NCBI GenBank assembly: GCA_947653505.1
Contig: CANTHI010000022.1
Coordinates: forward strand, 1-15,323
Length of the DNA stretch: 15,323 nucleotides
Reading direction: 5' to 3'
Source: an uncultured Eubacterium sp.
Lineage (GTDB): Bacteria; Bacillota_A; Clostridia; Lachnospirales; Lachnospiraceae
Every line of letters begins with the position of its first letter. The first letter of the stretch is position 1. Position numbers and translations under genes: made by a program. Below are positions 1 to 6,948 of the stretch, one piece after another. The notes beneath the pieces were generated by a model, which did no database searches, was not told where the DNA came from, and was given only the letters and a program-made list of their open reading frames with translations.

Positions 1-411
1 AGCAGGATCTGCTACCTGCAATAATGCACGGTAATGTGACCAGGTTAGGCAAATATGGGATTGTCGACGCGCTGTGTCGATAATTTGAGGAAACTCTTTA
101 TAAAACCGCAGATAGTGATAAAGATTACTGCGGTCATAACCTTTTCCATATTTTTCTGTCAGCTCTTTTGATAATCTCTTTATAATATTTGCACCATATT
201 CAGCACGATCTGAACCATCTATTTCTTCCGCTGCAATCCGATATCCAATCAGCCAGTTTCTTTGTGACAGCAACATATCAACCGCATGATAAGCCTTTCG
301 CTGGGAAGTCTCTATAATGTTTTGTATATCTGACAAAATATTTTCAGATTTTTGATACATTGCCATAATATCACTATTCCTGCTTTCTTCATTAATCATC
401 ATCTTCTCCAT
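1..411 (-). CDS. DUF1016 N-terminal (YhcG-type) protein, 3' end cut by window edge
   Basis: The frame stays open from an ATG at 411 to base 1, giving the first 137 residues. Recognisable family stretches are RNWLIGYRIAAEE (about residues 51-63), EYGANIIKRLSKELTEKYG, LYHYLRFYKEFPQIIDTA and LTWSHYRALLQV, the typical DUF1016 N-terminal domain. Full family members continue into a PDDEXK-type nuclease domain, which would lie beyond the edge. The family is often found beside type I restriction genes and in defence or mobile regions; its function is not settled. The start is uncertain: ATGs at 411, 402 and 399 are in frame, and the one at 399 has the best-placed GGAG. The frame is also open upstream to the stop at 553, but it crosses a terminator, so an extension is unlikely. 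GC is about 37% by hand count, lower than neighbouring genes, suggesting transfer. Confidence 0.85.
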   Translation of the reverse strand, partial: MEKMMINEESRNSDIMAMYQKSENILSDIQNIIETSQRKAYHAVDMLLSQRNWLIGYRIAAEEIDGSDRAEYGANIIKRLSKELTEKYGKGYDRSNLYHYLRFYKEFPQIIDTARRQSHICLTWSHYRALLQVADPA

Positions 412-512
412 TTCTGCAAAACATTTTCGATCGTTATGGGTAATCGGAACAATAAAACAAGTCCGCTTCCCTAAGCCGGCGTCCGGAAGGCCATCTCCCC
501 TCCTACACGCAC

Positions 513-549
513 AAAAACAGGGGAAAATGGCTCTCACCACTCCCCCCTG
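513..549 (-). terminator. Intrinsic terminator of the three-gene module
   Basis: Read on the minus strand, a 13-bp stem (CAGGGG, then GGAG pairing with TTTT by three G-U pairs and one A-U, then TGG with CCA) closes a six-base loop and is followed by five T. It begins 4 bases after the stop of the 338-residue gene and separates that operon from the DUF1016 gene. Confidence 0.85.
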
Positions 550-552
550 CCC

Positions 553-1569
553 TTACAGCAGTTCATCCACCTTAATCCCTTTGACATCCTCTGCCACAAG
601 CTTCATCTTCATCACCACATCAGAAACCTGCTGCTTAATATCATTTCTGACACCATCCATCTTAAGCAGAGCTTCAGTCAGAACGTCTCCATAAAGCGCA
701 TCCGAATCATTCCCAGACGGCCTGCGCTCTTTGTCTGCCTTCTCCGGATCGGTAAGCTCTTCGAGTTCTTCCCTGCGTTCTTTCGCTTCCTCGATCTTTT
801 CTTCCTCTTCCTTCTTTTCTTCTTTCTTTTCCTCTGCCTTTTCGATTTCTTCTTCGGCCTTTTCGTCGATGTGATCTACGGCTTCTTCTACCAGCATGCC
901 TTTGATCTCATCGCTGGCATTTTCCAGAATTTTGTCAGATTCTTTTACAGCATCCAGTACGGTATGATATTTCAGCCGCTCTAATGAAACTCCGCGGATC
1001 GTAGCACATTCTTCCAGAATGCCTTTTTCTGCGTCTTTAAGCTTTTCCAGCTGGACATCCCTGGCCATATCCGCCTGATAGGCACGTACCTGATATTCGG
1101 TGTATCCGCTGCCGTAGCCCTGCTGATCCAGCTCCTCTGCGCGTTCTCTTTCTTCCGGAGTAAGAAGCATCGGATTTTTGCGGTACTGGTTGAGGATATC
1201 CAGATCCTTCTGCTCCTGGCTGTCCGGATCGATATCGTATTCGTCGCGGAGCGCCTGTACCTGATCGTCGATTTCTGCAATACTGTGTTGTGCTTCTGCC
1301 CGCATTTTCTCGTGATATTTAATCTTGCTGGCGCGTTCTTTCAGATCGTCGTCCACCTTTTTATCACCTGCGTAAGCATCACTCACGATTTTATAGGCTT
1401 TCTTTTTCGCCATCGCCCGTTTCTGCTCGATCGGATCAAAGCTGCCTGTCAGAATTGAGGCAGGTCCCGCATCCTGGCCACGCACCTTCCGGCCAAACAG
1501 ATCCTTTTGCGCATAGTTAAAGACAGAGCCTGTTCCGGTAAAGCTGATATTTAAATTCTGTCCCGCCAT
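553..1569 (-). CDS. Conserved-looking coiled-coil protein of unknown function (338 aa)
   Basis: I do not recognise a named family. The N-terminus (MAGQNLNISFTGTGSVFNYA) resembles a short conserved leader, not a signal peptide, and there is no membrane segment. Residues 50-110 and 160-235 are strongly helical and charged. Residues 232-283 are an almost pure Glu/Lys/Arg run, probably a long single helix or coiled coil. A final helix (about 290-338) ends in KVDELL. The start is secured by AAAAGGAGG seven bases upstream. It lies 16 bases after the DUF6033 gene and is the last gene before a strong terminator, so the three upstream neighbours on this strand form one operon. Lack of a signal peptide fits a cytoplasmic protein or export by a flagellar-type route; the latter is inference from the sigma-28-like promoter and FliD-like neighbour. 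Confidence 0.85.
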   Translation of the reverse strand: MAGQNLNISFTGTGSVFNYAQKDLFGRKVRGQDAGPASILTGSFDPIEQKRAMAKKKAYKIVSDAYAGDKKVDDDLKERASKIKYHEKMRAEAQHSIAEIDDQVQALRDEYDIDPDSQEQKDLDILNQYRKNPMLLTPEERERAEELDQQGYGSGYTEYQVRAYQADMARDVQLEKLKDAEKGILEECATIRGVSLERLKYHTVLDAVKESDKILENASDEIKGMLVEEAVDHIDEKAEEEIEKAEEKKEEKKEEEEKIEEAKERREELEELTDPEKADKERRPSGNDSDALYGDVLTEALLKMDGVRNDIKQQVSDVVMKMKLVAEDVKGIKVDELL

Positions 1570-1585
1570 ATCTTACCGCCTCCTT

Positions 1586-2380
1586 TTAAATCGCAAAGTC
1601 AAAGTTCTGCCCAATCTGGCGTTCTTTGTCCGAAAGTACGTTGTCACTTCTGAGTGCAAGGATCGTGTCGTTGATCTTCTGAATCAGCTCTTCCATAGAA
1701 GATGCCTCTACCCTGATCGTATCGTCGTCCTCTTTCATCCGTGCCTTTTTCTCATCCTCGGCCTTTTGTGCGCGTTTGTCCTCCGCGCGCTGCTTTTCTG
1801 CCGCCTTCTTATCCTGCTTTTTTGCCTCTGCTTTTTTTGCTGCGTTTTTCTCAATCCGGTCCTTTTGTGCCGCCAGCGACTTGTCGATCACTGCAAAGAA
1901 GGATGCGGTCCCGTTGTTGTTGACCTGCATGCCATAGCCTTTTACACTGCCCGCATTCGCGCCAAGACTCTGGGCAATCTGCGGCATCTTGTTCGCTGCG
2001 CTGCTGATGATTCCTTCATACTGTTTTCTGAAATCCTCATCTTCAGCCATTTTCTCGATTTTTTCCTCGTCAATCAGTACTACCATCCGGTTTGGATTTG
2101 CAAATCTGCCTGCATTTGCCTTCGCCTGCTGCTTCATGTCGCTGCTGACAAGAATAAAATCCATATTCGAGTATTTCTTACGCAGCTGATCGTAATATTT
2201 CTGCGCTTTGTCCGTCAGCTTCGGCTCACCGATCGTCCTTGCGTTTGTTACTTTAGACTTTTTTTCGGCTGCAGCCGGAGTTTCCTTCGACGTCTTTGTA
2301 GTCTGTGCAGTCCTGTCATAACCTGCAGCTGCAGGATAGCCGGCTGCCGCACTGACTTCTGTCTGTGTAATAGCGGTCAT
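1586..2380 (-). CDS. DUF6033 family protein (264 aa)
   Basis: The arrangement matches proteins I know as DUF6033 from Lachnospiraceae: a variable Ala/Thr-rich N-terminus (residues 1-50), a conserved core around KYYDQLRKKYSNMDFILVSS (61-80), ANPNRMVVLIDEEKIEKMA (94-112) and AGSVKGYGMQVNNNGTASFF (143-162), a Lys/Ala/Glu-rich helix (168-218), and a conserved tail ending in GQNFDFAI. The function of the family is unknown. There is no signal peptide or membrane segment. AAGGAGGA just upstream of the ATG at 2380 supports the start. The gene sits between the FliD-like gene (121 bases upstream) and the 338-residue gene (16 bases downstream), so it is probably co-transcribed from the sigma-28-like promoter near 3240. 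Family assignment is from memory of the motif pattern. Confidence 0.85.
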   Translation of the reverse strand: MTAITQTEVSAAAGYPAAAGYDRTAQTTKTSKETPAAAEKKSKVTNARTIGEPKLTDKAQKYYDQLRKKYSNMDFILVSSDMKQQAKANAGRFANPNRMVVLIDEEKIEKMAEDEDFRKQYEGIISSAANKMPQIAQSLGANAGSVKGYGMQVNNNGTASFFAVIDKSLAAQKDRIEKNAAKKAEAKKQDKKAAEKQRAEDKRAQKAEDEKKARMKEDDDTIRVEASSMEELIQKINDTILALRSDNVLSDKERQIGQNFDFAI

Positions 2381-2437
2381 AATCTCTTCCTCCTTGAAAT
2401 GTGATGAAATTCCTTTTCTAATTATCTATGAGCCCGA

Positions 2438-2500
2438 CAGGCTGTGGCCGGTCCCCAGCCTGAAATACAAAAACGCAGCTTTTATCTTCCTGCCGGCAGG
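2438..2500 (-). other. Two short inverted repeats in the 121-base intergenic gap
   Basis: The gap between the FliD-like and DUF6033 genes holds a 12-base perfect palindrome, CCTGCCGGCAGG (2489-2500), one base after the FliD-like stop, and an inverted repeat CAGGCTG/CAGCCTG (2438-2444 and 2456-2462) with an 11-base loop. Neither is followed by a T-run on the minus strand, so they are not classical terminators. They could be RNA-processing or partial attenuation hairpins; this is only structural observation. Confidence 0.4.
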
Positions 2501-2501
2501 A

Positions 2502-3167
2502 CTAACTCCAGAAATCATACCTGCTGGCAAGCTGGGAATACAGATTTCCTGAACCGTCATACTGGCTGGATACGCTTTCCATCCCTGCCTGTGCGTTTTT
2601 CCCGATCCGGTCTGCCAGAAATGACGTTTTGGATGCCAGCTCTGCGGAACCACCGAACGCATTTTGTATATCCTCTACCGAAGCCGCGTTCAGTTTTTCT
2701 TTATTGACTGACATCGTACCATCCTTATCGATCGTAACGCCAATCTTTTCCAGCTGTTCTTTATTTTGTGCCGCCGTATCCTGCAGTACCTCACAATAAT
2801 AGCGGTCCAGCATATTCGTCGACTTTTTCAGGCCGGAAAGGACTGTATTGTAGCGTTCTGCGTAAGTTTCCACTGCTGCATAAGCTTCTTTTGTATTTCC
2901 GCTTTCTTTTATTTTTTCCAAAAAAGATGTCTCTCCTGTCTGCGCCAGCTTTTCGGCCTGTTCCATAAGGCTCTGCGCGGATTTTTCCATCTTTTTATAA
3001 TCAGCTGCAGCCTGCGGGGATACGTTATCTTTCTTCTTATTTAAAGCATCCAGCAGTGTACTGCCGCCTGACGACTCATTGTTGACATAGCTGAGCAGAC
3101 TGTTCTGATTGATCGGAATGCCGGTTCTTTTTGCTGTTTCATTCAGCATACTCGTTGTAATTCTCAT
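2502..3167 (-). CDS. Short FliD C-terminal-like protein (221 aa)
   Basis: The start was moved 12 codons inside the longest frame because AGGAGGT (3175-3181) sits seven bases before this ATG; the protein then opens MRITTSMLNE, a style shared with hook-associated proteins. Residues 48-130 are helical. Residues about 100-185 contain a YNTVLSGLKKSTNMLDRYY helix, then a segment of the form EKIGVTIDKDGTMSVNKEKL and a following AF-GGSAELA stretch. That layout (Leu-rich helix, 'GIT-x-D-x-D-G-x-x-x-x-x-x-x-K-L', small Gly turn) is what the C-terminal domain of the flagellar cap FliD shows. FliD is usually more than 400 residues, so this would be a stand-alone piece or distant relative. No signal peptide. 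First gene of the module with DUF6033 and the 338-residue protein. The FliD relation is weak and needs profile confirmation. Confidence 0.8.
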   Translation of the reverse strand: MRITTSMLNETAKRTGIPINQNSLLSYVNNESSGGSTLLDALNKKKDNVSPQAAADYKKMEKSAQSLMEQAEKLAQTGETSFLEKIKESGNTKEAYAAVETYAERYNTVLSGLKKSTNMLDRYYCEVLQDTAAQNKEQLEKIGVTIDKDGTMSVNKEKLNAASVEDIQNAFGGSAELASKTSFLADRIGKNAQAGMESVSSQYDGSGNLYSQLASRYDFWS

Positions 3168-3174
3168 GTAGTTA

Positions 3175-3181
3175 ACCTCCT
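3175..3181 (-). promoter_or_regulatory. Ribosome binding site fixing the start at 3167
   Basis: AGGAGGT followed by seven bases and ATG at 3167. The longer in-frame start at 3203 lies upstream of this site and has no comparable ribosome site, so the shorter protein is chosen. Confidence 0.85.
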
Positions 3182-3224
3182 GTCTGGCAGTGGGATCCTT
3201 CACCGCATTTGTATTTCATATACT

Positions 3225-3250
3225 ATATCGGCAAAATAACAGGAACTTAA
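3225..3250 (-). promoter_or_regulatory. Sigma-28/SigD-type (flagellar) promoter
   Basis: On the minus strand the -10 element is GCCGATAT (3225-3232), an exact match to the sigma-D/sigma-28 consensus, and the -35 is TTAAGTTC (3243-3250), six of eight against TAAAGTTT, with a 10-base spacer (consensus 11). Transcription would start near 3217, giving a leader of about 50 bases to the FliD-like gene. An overlapping sigma-A reading (TTAAGT, 17 bases, TATAGT) is possible but its -35 is poor. Confidence 0.6.
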
Positions 3251-3294
3251 CAGCGATTGTCACGAATAGACACCCCGGCAGCTGCCAGAACCTG

Positions 3295-5004
3295 CTACAG
3301 CAACGTCCTGCAGCGGTTCAGGCAGGCAAAGATCTCCTGTACCCTTACAGCCGCCAGATTGCACGGCAGATACCGGCCTTCGCAGACTGCTCCCAATCCC
3401 TGCTTTTGTACCAGCTGTTCCAGATATTCTGCGACTTCCTTCAGATCCCTTTTTCCATTTATTAAATGCTGTTTTGCATATTTTACCATATATCCCAGCA
3501 GCATCGTCTGCTCACTGTCCACAAGCTGCTCCACATACCGCAGTCCGATCGTATCACGGTCAATGGACACGGCATCTTTTCCCATGCCTTTGACTTTTCC
3601 CCTGTCGTTTGCCGCGGATTTTTTCCCCGCCGTAAATACCCGGTGGAAAACCGGCTGCTGTGCGGCTTTTAATGCCGGCTTGTCCTTTGTCATACCGGCA
3701 AAGCGCGCGGCTTCCTGTTTTGCCAGCTGCGTAATCTCCTGCGGCTGATACTGCATCATCTGAATGACATGATCCGCTTTGTAAAAGTAAGAACCGCAGC
3801 TGCCGGCTACGAGTATCGTAGAAATGCCATAGTCTGCCGACAGCTCCTCCACGCGGTCGATAAACGGCGTAATCGGCTCCATATTTGGATGTACCACCCG
3901 TGCCATCAGCTCATCCCGGATCATAAAGTTTGTCGCGCTCGTGTCCTCGTCAATCAGAAACAGCCGCGTCCCTGCTTCCATCGCCTCGATGACATTCGCC
4001 GCCTGCGACGTGCTGCCGCTGGCATCCTCTGTCACAAAGGATTTTGTATTCTTACCATTTGGCAGGCCGTTAATAAACATCGATATATCGGTTTTACAGA
4101 TGCTCCTGCCATCCTCCGCCCGTATTTTTACCGCCGTATCATCCGTAATGACATATTCCCTGCCATCTCCCGCAATATGGTTATACACGCCGCGCTCCAG
4201 CGCCTTTAGCAGCGTCGACTTTCCGTGATAACCGCCACCCACGATCAGCGTCACACCGTGCGGAATGCCCATTCCTCTGAGCTTTCCCGCATATGGTAGC
4301 GTAAGCTCCACGGCCATAGACTCCGGCGTGCGGAACGCAACCGCCTGTTTCATCGGCCGGTCGGAAACTCCGGATTCCCGCGGCAGTACCGTGCCATCCG
4401 CTACAAACGCCGCCAGATTCCGCTCCTTTAACTGCCCGCGGATCGCATTCTGGTCCTCTGCCAGCTCCTTTACCTGCTGTAAATGCTTCTGGTCTGCATT
4501 TTTATAAAACAAAGCTTTCTGCACACATGCAGGCAGAAACTGGAATAAAATCCGGCCAAGCTCTGTGGCGTTGATCGTACGCCCGTTCGCCGGAAACCCG
4601 ATCTCCAGCCGGAAAATCAGATCCCCGCTCTCTGATGAAATCTCACACGCACTCCGCTCCAGCACTTCCTGCCCTGGCCGGCTGACGCAGATGAGCCCGC
4701 TTTTTCCTGACCCCTTCGCTTTATGGGAATACTGATCCGCTTCCTTTGCAAATCTGCGGATCAGTGCGTCTGCCAGCGCTGTCCTCGTATGCTTTTTCTG
4801 CGTCATCTCCGCCGGAAACCCGGCCTGTTTCCCTTCGATATGAATACTGACTTTGGAAGGAGACGCAAACGGGTCTCCCTGCACATGATCAATGCTGAGC
4901 ACATAAGACCCAAACTGATAGGACCCCGCCGTATCCTTATAAGCCGGATATCCCCGATGGTCAATCCGGCGAAGTATCTCCTGTAAATCTTCTGACCGCT
5001 TCAT
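3295..5004 (-). CDS. ABC-class ATPase (PF09818/COG3044 type), 569 aa
   Basis: A soluble predicted ATPase of the ABC class, not a transporter: no membrane segments are present. Walker A is GGGYHGKST (residues 256-264), the signature-like loop is ASGSTSQAAN (328-337) and Walker B is RLFLIDED (347-354) with the catalytic-type Glu353. An N-terminal domain of about 240 residues (SYVLSIDHVQGDPFASPS at 33-50) precedes the ATPase core, and a helical tail follows from about 485. The length fits the family. The start is supported by AAAGGAAA upstream of the ATG at 5004. It follows the 136-residue gene by 13 bases, so the two are one transcript from the promoters near 5507-5584. The cellular role of this family is not established; homology to ABC ATPases suggests nucleic acid or RNP remodelling, which is inference. 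Confidence 0.93.
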   Translation of the reverse strand: MKRSEDLQEILRRIDHRGYPAYKDTAGSYQFGSYVLSIDHVQGDPFASPSKVSIHIEGKQAGFPAEMTQKKHTRTALADALIRRFAKEADQYSHKAKGSGKSGLICVSRPGQEVLERSACEISSESGDLIFRLEIGFPANGRTINATELGRILFQFLPACVQKALFYKNADQKHLQQVKELAEDQNAIRGQLKERNLAAFVADGTVLPRESGVSDRPMKQAVAFRTPESMAVELTLPYAGKLRGMGIPHGVTLIVGGGYHGKSTLLKALERGVYNHIAGDGREYVITDDTAVKIRAEDGRSICKTDISMFINGLPNGKNTKSFVTEDASGSTSQAANVIEAMEAGTRLFLIDEDTSATNFMIRDELMARVVHPNMEPITPFIDRVEELSADYGISTILVAGSCGSYFYKADHVIQMMQYQPQEITQLAKQEAARFAGMTKDKPALKAAQQPVFHRVFTAGKKSAANDRGKVKGMGKDAVSIDRDTIGLRYVEQLVDSEQTMLLGYMVKYAKQHLINGKRDLKEVAEYLEQLVQKQGLGAVCEGRYLPCNLAAVRVQEIFACLNRCRTLL

Positions 5005-5017
5005 ATGTTTTCCTTTC

Positions 5018-5428
5018 CTATTCCCCAGATTCTATTGTCTTTTCCACAAAATCGCAGTAATCACATCCGCTTTCGGACCGGAACGTATACGCTTTTGCTT
5101 CCTCTCCATACTGCCAGAAAAACTCTCCATCCAGATCCATAAAAGAATGTGCCGCAGCCGTCTCATCCAGTATTCTGGCCAGATCCAGTATAAAATCCTG
5201 CGCGTCCTCCGGCGCGGTGCACACATCCTCCCGCCATTCATTTTCTGCATAAAACCGCAGAATAAACGCGTCCAGATCACTCTCATCGTCATACACCGTA
5301 TGTCTGAAATACGCGTTTTTCGCATGCTCCAGCTGATTTTTCAAATACGCCGTACCCGCATGAATCCGCGACTGCGAAATGTCCTCTGCCTCCATAAATA
5401 TTTTATATCGTATATTAAGCTGCTTCAT
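5018..5428 (-). CDS. Small acidic protein of unknown function (136 aa)
   Basis: I do not recognise the family. The protein is acidic and has no signal peptide or membrane segment. It is probably an alpha/beta cytoplasmic protein, with predicted helices around residues 14-38, 51-62 and 76-93 and a CDYC motif at 122-125 that could be structural. AAGGAAGGA seven bases before the ATG at 5428 supports the start. It is the first gene after the promoter pair at 5507-5584 and is followed 13 bases later by the ABC-class ATPase, so it may act with that ATPase; this rests on linkage only. The alternative frame over the same bases lacks a comparable ribosome site. Confidence 0.8.
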   Translation of the reverse strand: MKQLNIRYKIFMEAEDISQSRIHAGTAYLKNQLEHAKNAYFRHTVYDDESDLDAFILRFYAENEWREDVCTAPEDAQDFILDLARILDETAAAHSFMDLDGEFFWQYGEEAKAYTFRSESGCDYCDFVEKTIESGE

Positions 5429-5506
5429 CTGTTTATCCTTCCTTCTTTCCTTAAATCACGCTGCATGAAAGCTCCCTCTTCCTGAGCCGTTCCTTTGTAT
5501 CTGCAT

Positions 5507-5535
5507 ATCTTATGACAACCGGATATCCTTTTCAA
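5507..5535 (-). promoter_or_regulatory. Sigma-A promoter for the 136-aa/ATPase operon (proximal)
   Basis: TTGAAA (5530-5535), a 17-base spacer and TAAGAT (5507-5512) on the minus strand. Transcription would start near 5500, about 70 bases before the ATG at 5428. Confidence 0.6.
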
Positions 5536-5556
5536 ACCATTCCCCTGCTTTCGCAT

Positions 5557-5584
5557 ACCTTACCGTAACTGTGCATCGTTTCAA
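5557..5584 (-). promoter_or_regulatory. Second, distal sigma-A-like promoter
   Basis: TTGAAA (5579-5584), a 16-base spacer and TAAGGT (5557-5562), about 50 bases upstream of the proximal promoter. Both are followed by TATGC, and the surrounding stretches look like degenerate copies of each other, so this may be a diverged duplicate. Confidence 0.35.
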
Positions 5585-5605
5585 AATCTCTCTATATCCG
5601 CATAC

Positions 5606-6874
5606 TTATGGCAGCTGCGTCATCCCTCCCGTCAGTATACCGATATTATCCTCATAAATCCGCTGAAACTGGTCCATCTGGATCGGATTTGTCCCGCGTC
5701 CTGCCTCGATCGTATACCCCGGACGGTTATAATCCTGTATAAACCAGTCCTTATATCCGGCGTACCCGCTCGCCCCCGGCGTTTCTTCCACCGCATAGCC
5801 GCTGACCTCCTGAAAGTATCTGGCAATCCGGTAAGAATCCGCAGGCTCATAATCCAGATATTTCCAGTAAATAACCTCGCCCTGCGTATGATACGCAAGA
5901 ATCAGGGAAAAATCATTTGCTTTCGTATATTCATAAACCGCCCTGCTCTCCGGAGCGCTTAATGGCGCTTCCCCGACAAAATCCCTCGGCGCCGGCGTCC
6001 GGTAGCCCTGCTGGTATTTAATTTTTTTCGCCTGCTCCCATCCCGCCGGAAACTGCAGGTTCAGATCAATCCCGTCGATATTGGCCTTCCACCCCTGCGG
6101 AAACGGAACCGCCGGGTATCCGGACGCAATCCGCGCCGCCTGCTCCTGATACCTCTCCTGGTCCAGCACGCCGTTTACCAGATCCACACCATCCGGATTT
6201 ACCAGCGGCAGCAGACTAAGCCGGAACCCATAATACAGCCAGCAGGCCGGTACGCCGTCCAGCTTCTGTCCCGTTGAAAAAGCCTCCGCATAATCTTCCG
6301 CAAACTTTAACAGTACAGGCGTCGTGATCCACTCATTCGCATGAAAAGACGCATTGTAAAACACCTGCTTTTTCCCTTCTCCGATACGTATGACAGACAG
6401 TCTGCGCCCCATGACGCTGTTCCCGGCCGTCTCTTCACGCAAAAACGGATAGCGCACAAACAACCCTTCCAGTATCCACTCCGTCAGATAAGAAGAATAT
6501 GCCACCTGACCGGATACAAGCGGAAAGTCAAATGGCACAAACAACATACTTCCCACAGAAAGCCTGGCAGGATCGGCTGTCGGATTTGCCGCCGTTATCC
6601 GCCGTACCGAAGAATGCATCCTGGACGCAATCTCCCAGAACGTATCTCCTTCCTGTACCCGGTAAGTCTGATACCCTTTCAGATACACAAGCAGCCTTTC
6701 CCACTGCTTCCTGCCAACCCTGCAATCCTCTCCGCCGCCCATAAACTCCCGCAGATACGCACAGGTACGCTTTCCAAATATCCCGTCTGTCTCTGCCGGA
6801 AACCCTGCACGCGACAACGCAAGCTGCACATACTGCACCAGCACTCCCCGATCGCCCGGAACCAATTCTCTCAT
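5606..6874 (-). CDS. M14 zinc peptidase with peptidoglycan-binding and LysM domains (422 aa)
   Basis: This matches the gamma-D-glutamyl-L-diamino acid endopeptidase layout, which cuts the stem peptide of peptidoglycan. Domains in order: PG_binding_1 (about residues 5-45, with ETDGIFGKRT), LysM (70-114, TYRVQEGDTFWEIASRM), then peptidase M14 (about 125-415). Zinc ligands are visible as H178 and E181 in FHANEW and H329 in AYHTQGE. Substrate-binding signatures NPDGVDLVN (226-234) and NIDGIDLNLQFPAGW (265-279) and the catalytic Glu390 in YTIEAGRG are intact. There is no signal peptide: the wall-binding domain begins at residue 5. ENP I of Lysinibacillus sphaericus also lacks one, so a cytoplasmic, sporulation-linked or lysis-released enzyme is plausible. 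AAGGAAAG precedes the ATG at 6874. It follows the UMF1 gene by 74 bases with no terminator between. Confidence 0.93.
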   Translation of the reverse strand: MRELVPGDRGVLVQYVQLALSRAGFPAETDGIFGKRTCAYLREFMGGGEDCRVGRKQWERLLVYLKGYQTYRVQEGDTFWEIASRMHSSVRRITAANPTADPARLSVGSMLFVPFDFPLVSGQVAYSSYLTEWILEGLFVRYPFLREETAGNSVMGRRLSVIRIGEGKKQVFYNASFHANEWITTPVLLKFAEDYAEAFSTGQKLDGVPACWLYYGFRLSLLPLVNPDGVDLVNGVLDQERYQEQAARIASGYPAVPFPQGWKANIDGIDLNLQFPAGWEQAKKIKYQQGYRTPAPRDFVGEAPLSAPESRAVYEYTKANDFSLILAYHTQGEVIYWKYLDYEPADSYRIARYFQEVSGYAVEETPGASGYAGYKDWFIQDYNRPGYTIEAGRGTNPIQMDQFQRIYEDNIGILTGGMTQLP

Positions 6875-6910
6875 ACTCTTTCCTTACTGAAATAAACGCA
6901 TATTTTTACT

Positions 6911-6916
6911 ATTATA
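6911..6916 (-). promoter_or_regulatory. Possible -10 box before the M14 peptidase gene
   Basis: A perfect TATAAT lies 36 bases upstream of the start codon at 6874, in the 74-base gap. The best -35 at 17 bases spacing is TGCAAT, a poor match, so this is weak; the gene may instead be read through from the transporter gene. Confidence 0.3.
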
Positions 6917-6948
6917 TGAGGATCGTATCAGAAATTGCATACAGTTCC

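Noticed and set aside
412..552. N-terminal extension of the DUF1016 frame up to the stop at 553
   Set aside because: It crosses a strong intrinsic terminator and a GC-rich stretch without family similarity. The part nearest the ATG (ending in KCFAEMEKMM) looks coding-like but lacks a good start.
1766..2404. 212-codon plus-strand frame rich in Cys, Leu and Phe
   Set aside because: It is the complement of the Lys/Ala/Glu-rich DUF6033 gene, whose codons produce such antisense composition.
3268..3290. Terminator after the ABC-class ATPase gene
   Set aside because: A GGCAGCTGCC palindrome is present but has almost no loop and no following T-run on the minus strand.
4081..4095. Second sigma-28-like CCGATAT
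   Set aside because: It lies inside the ATPase coding region and has no -35 element at proper spacing.
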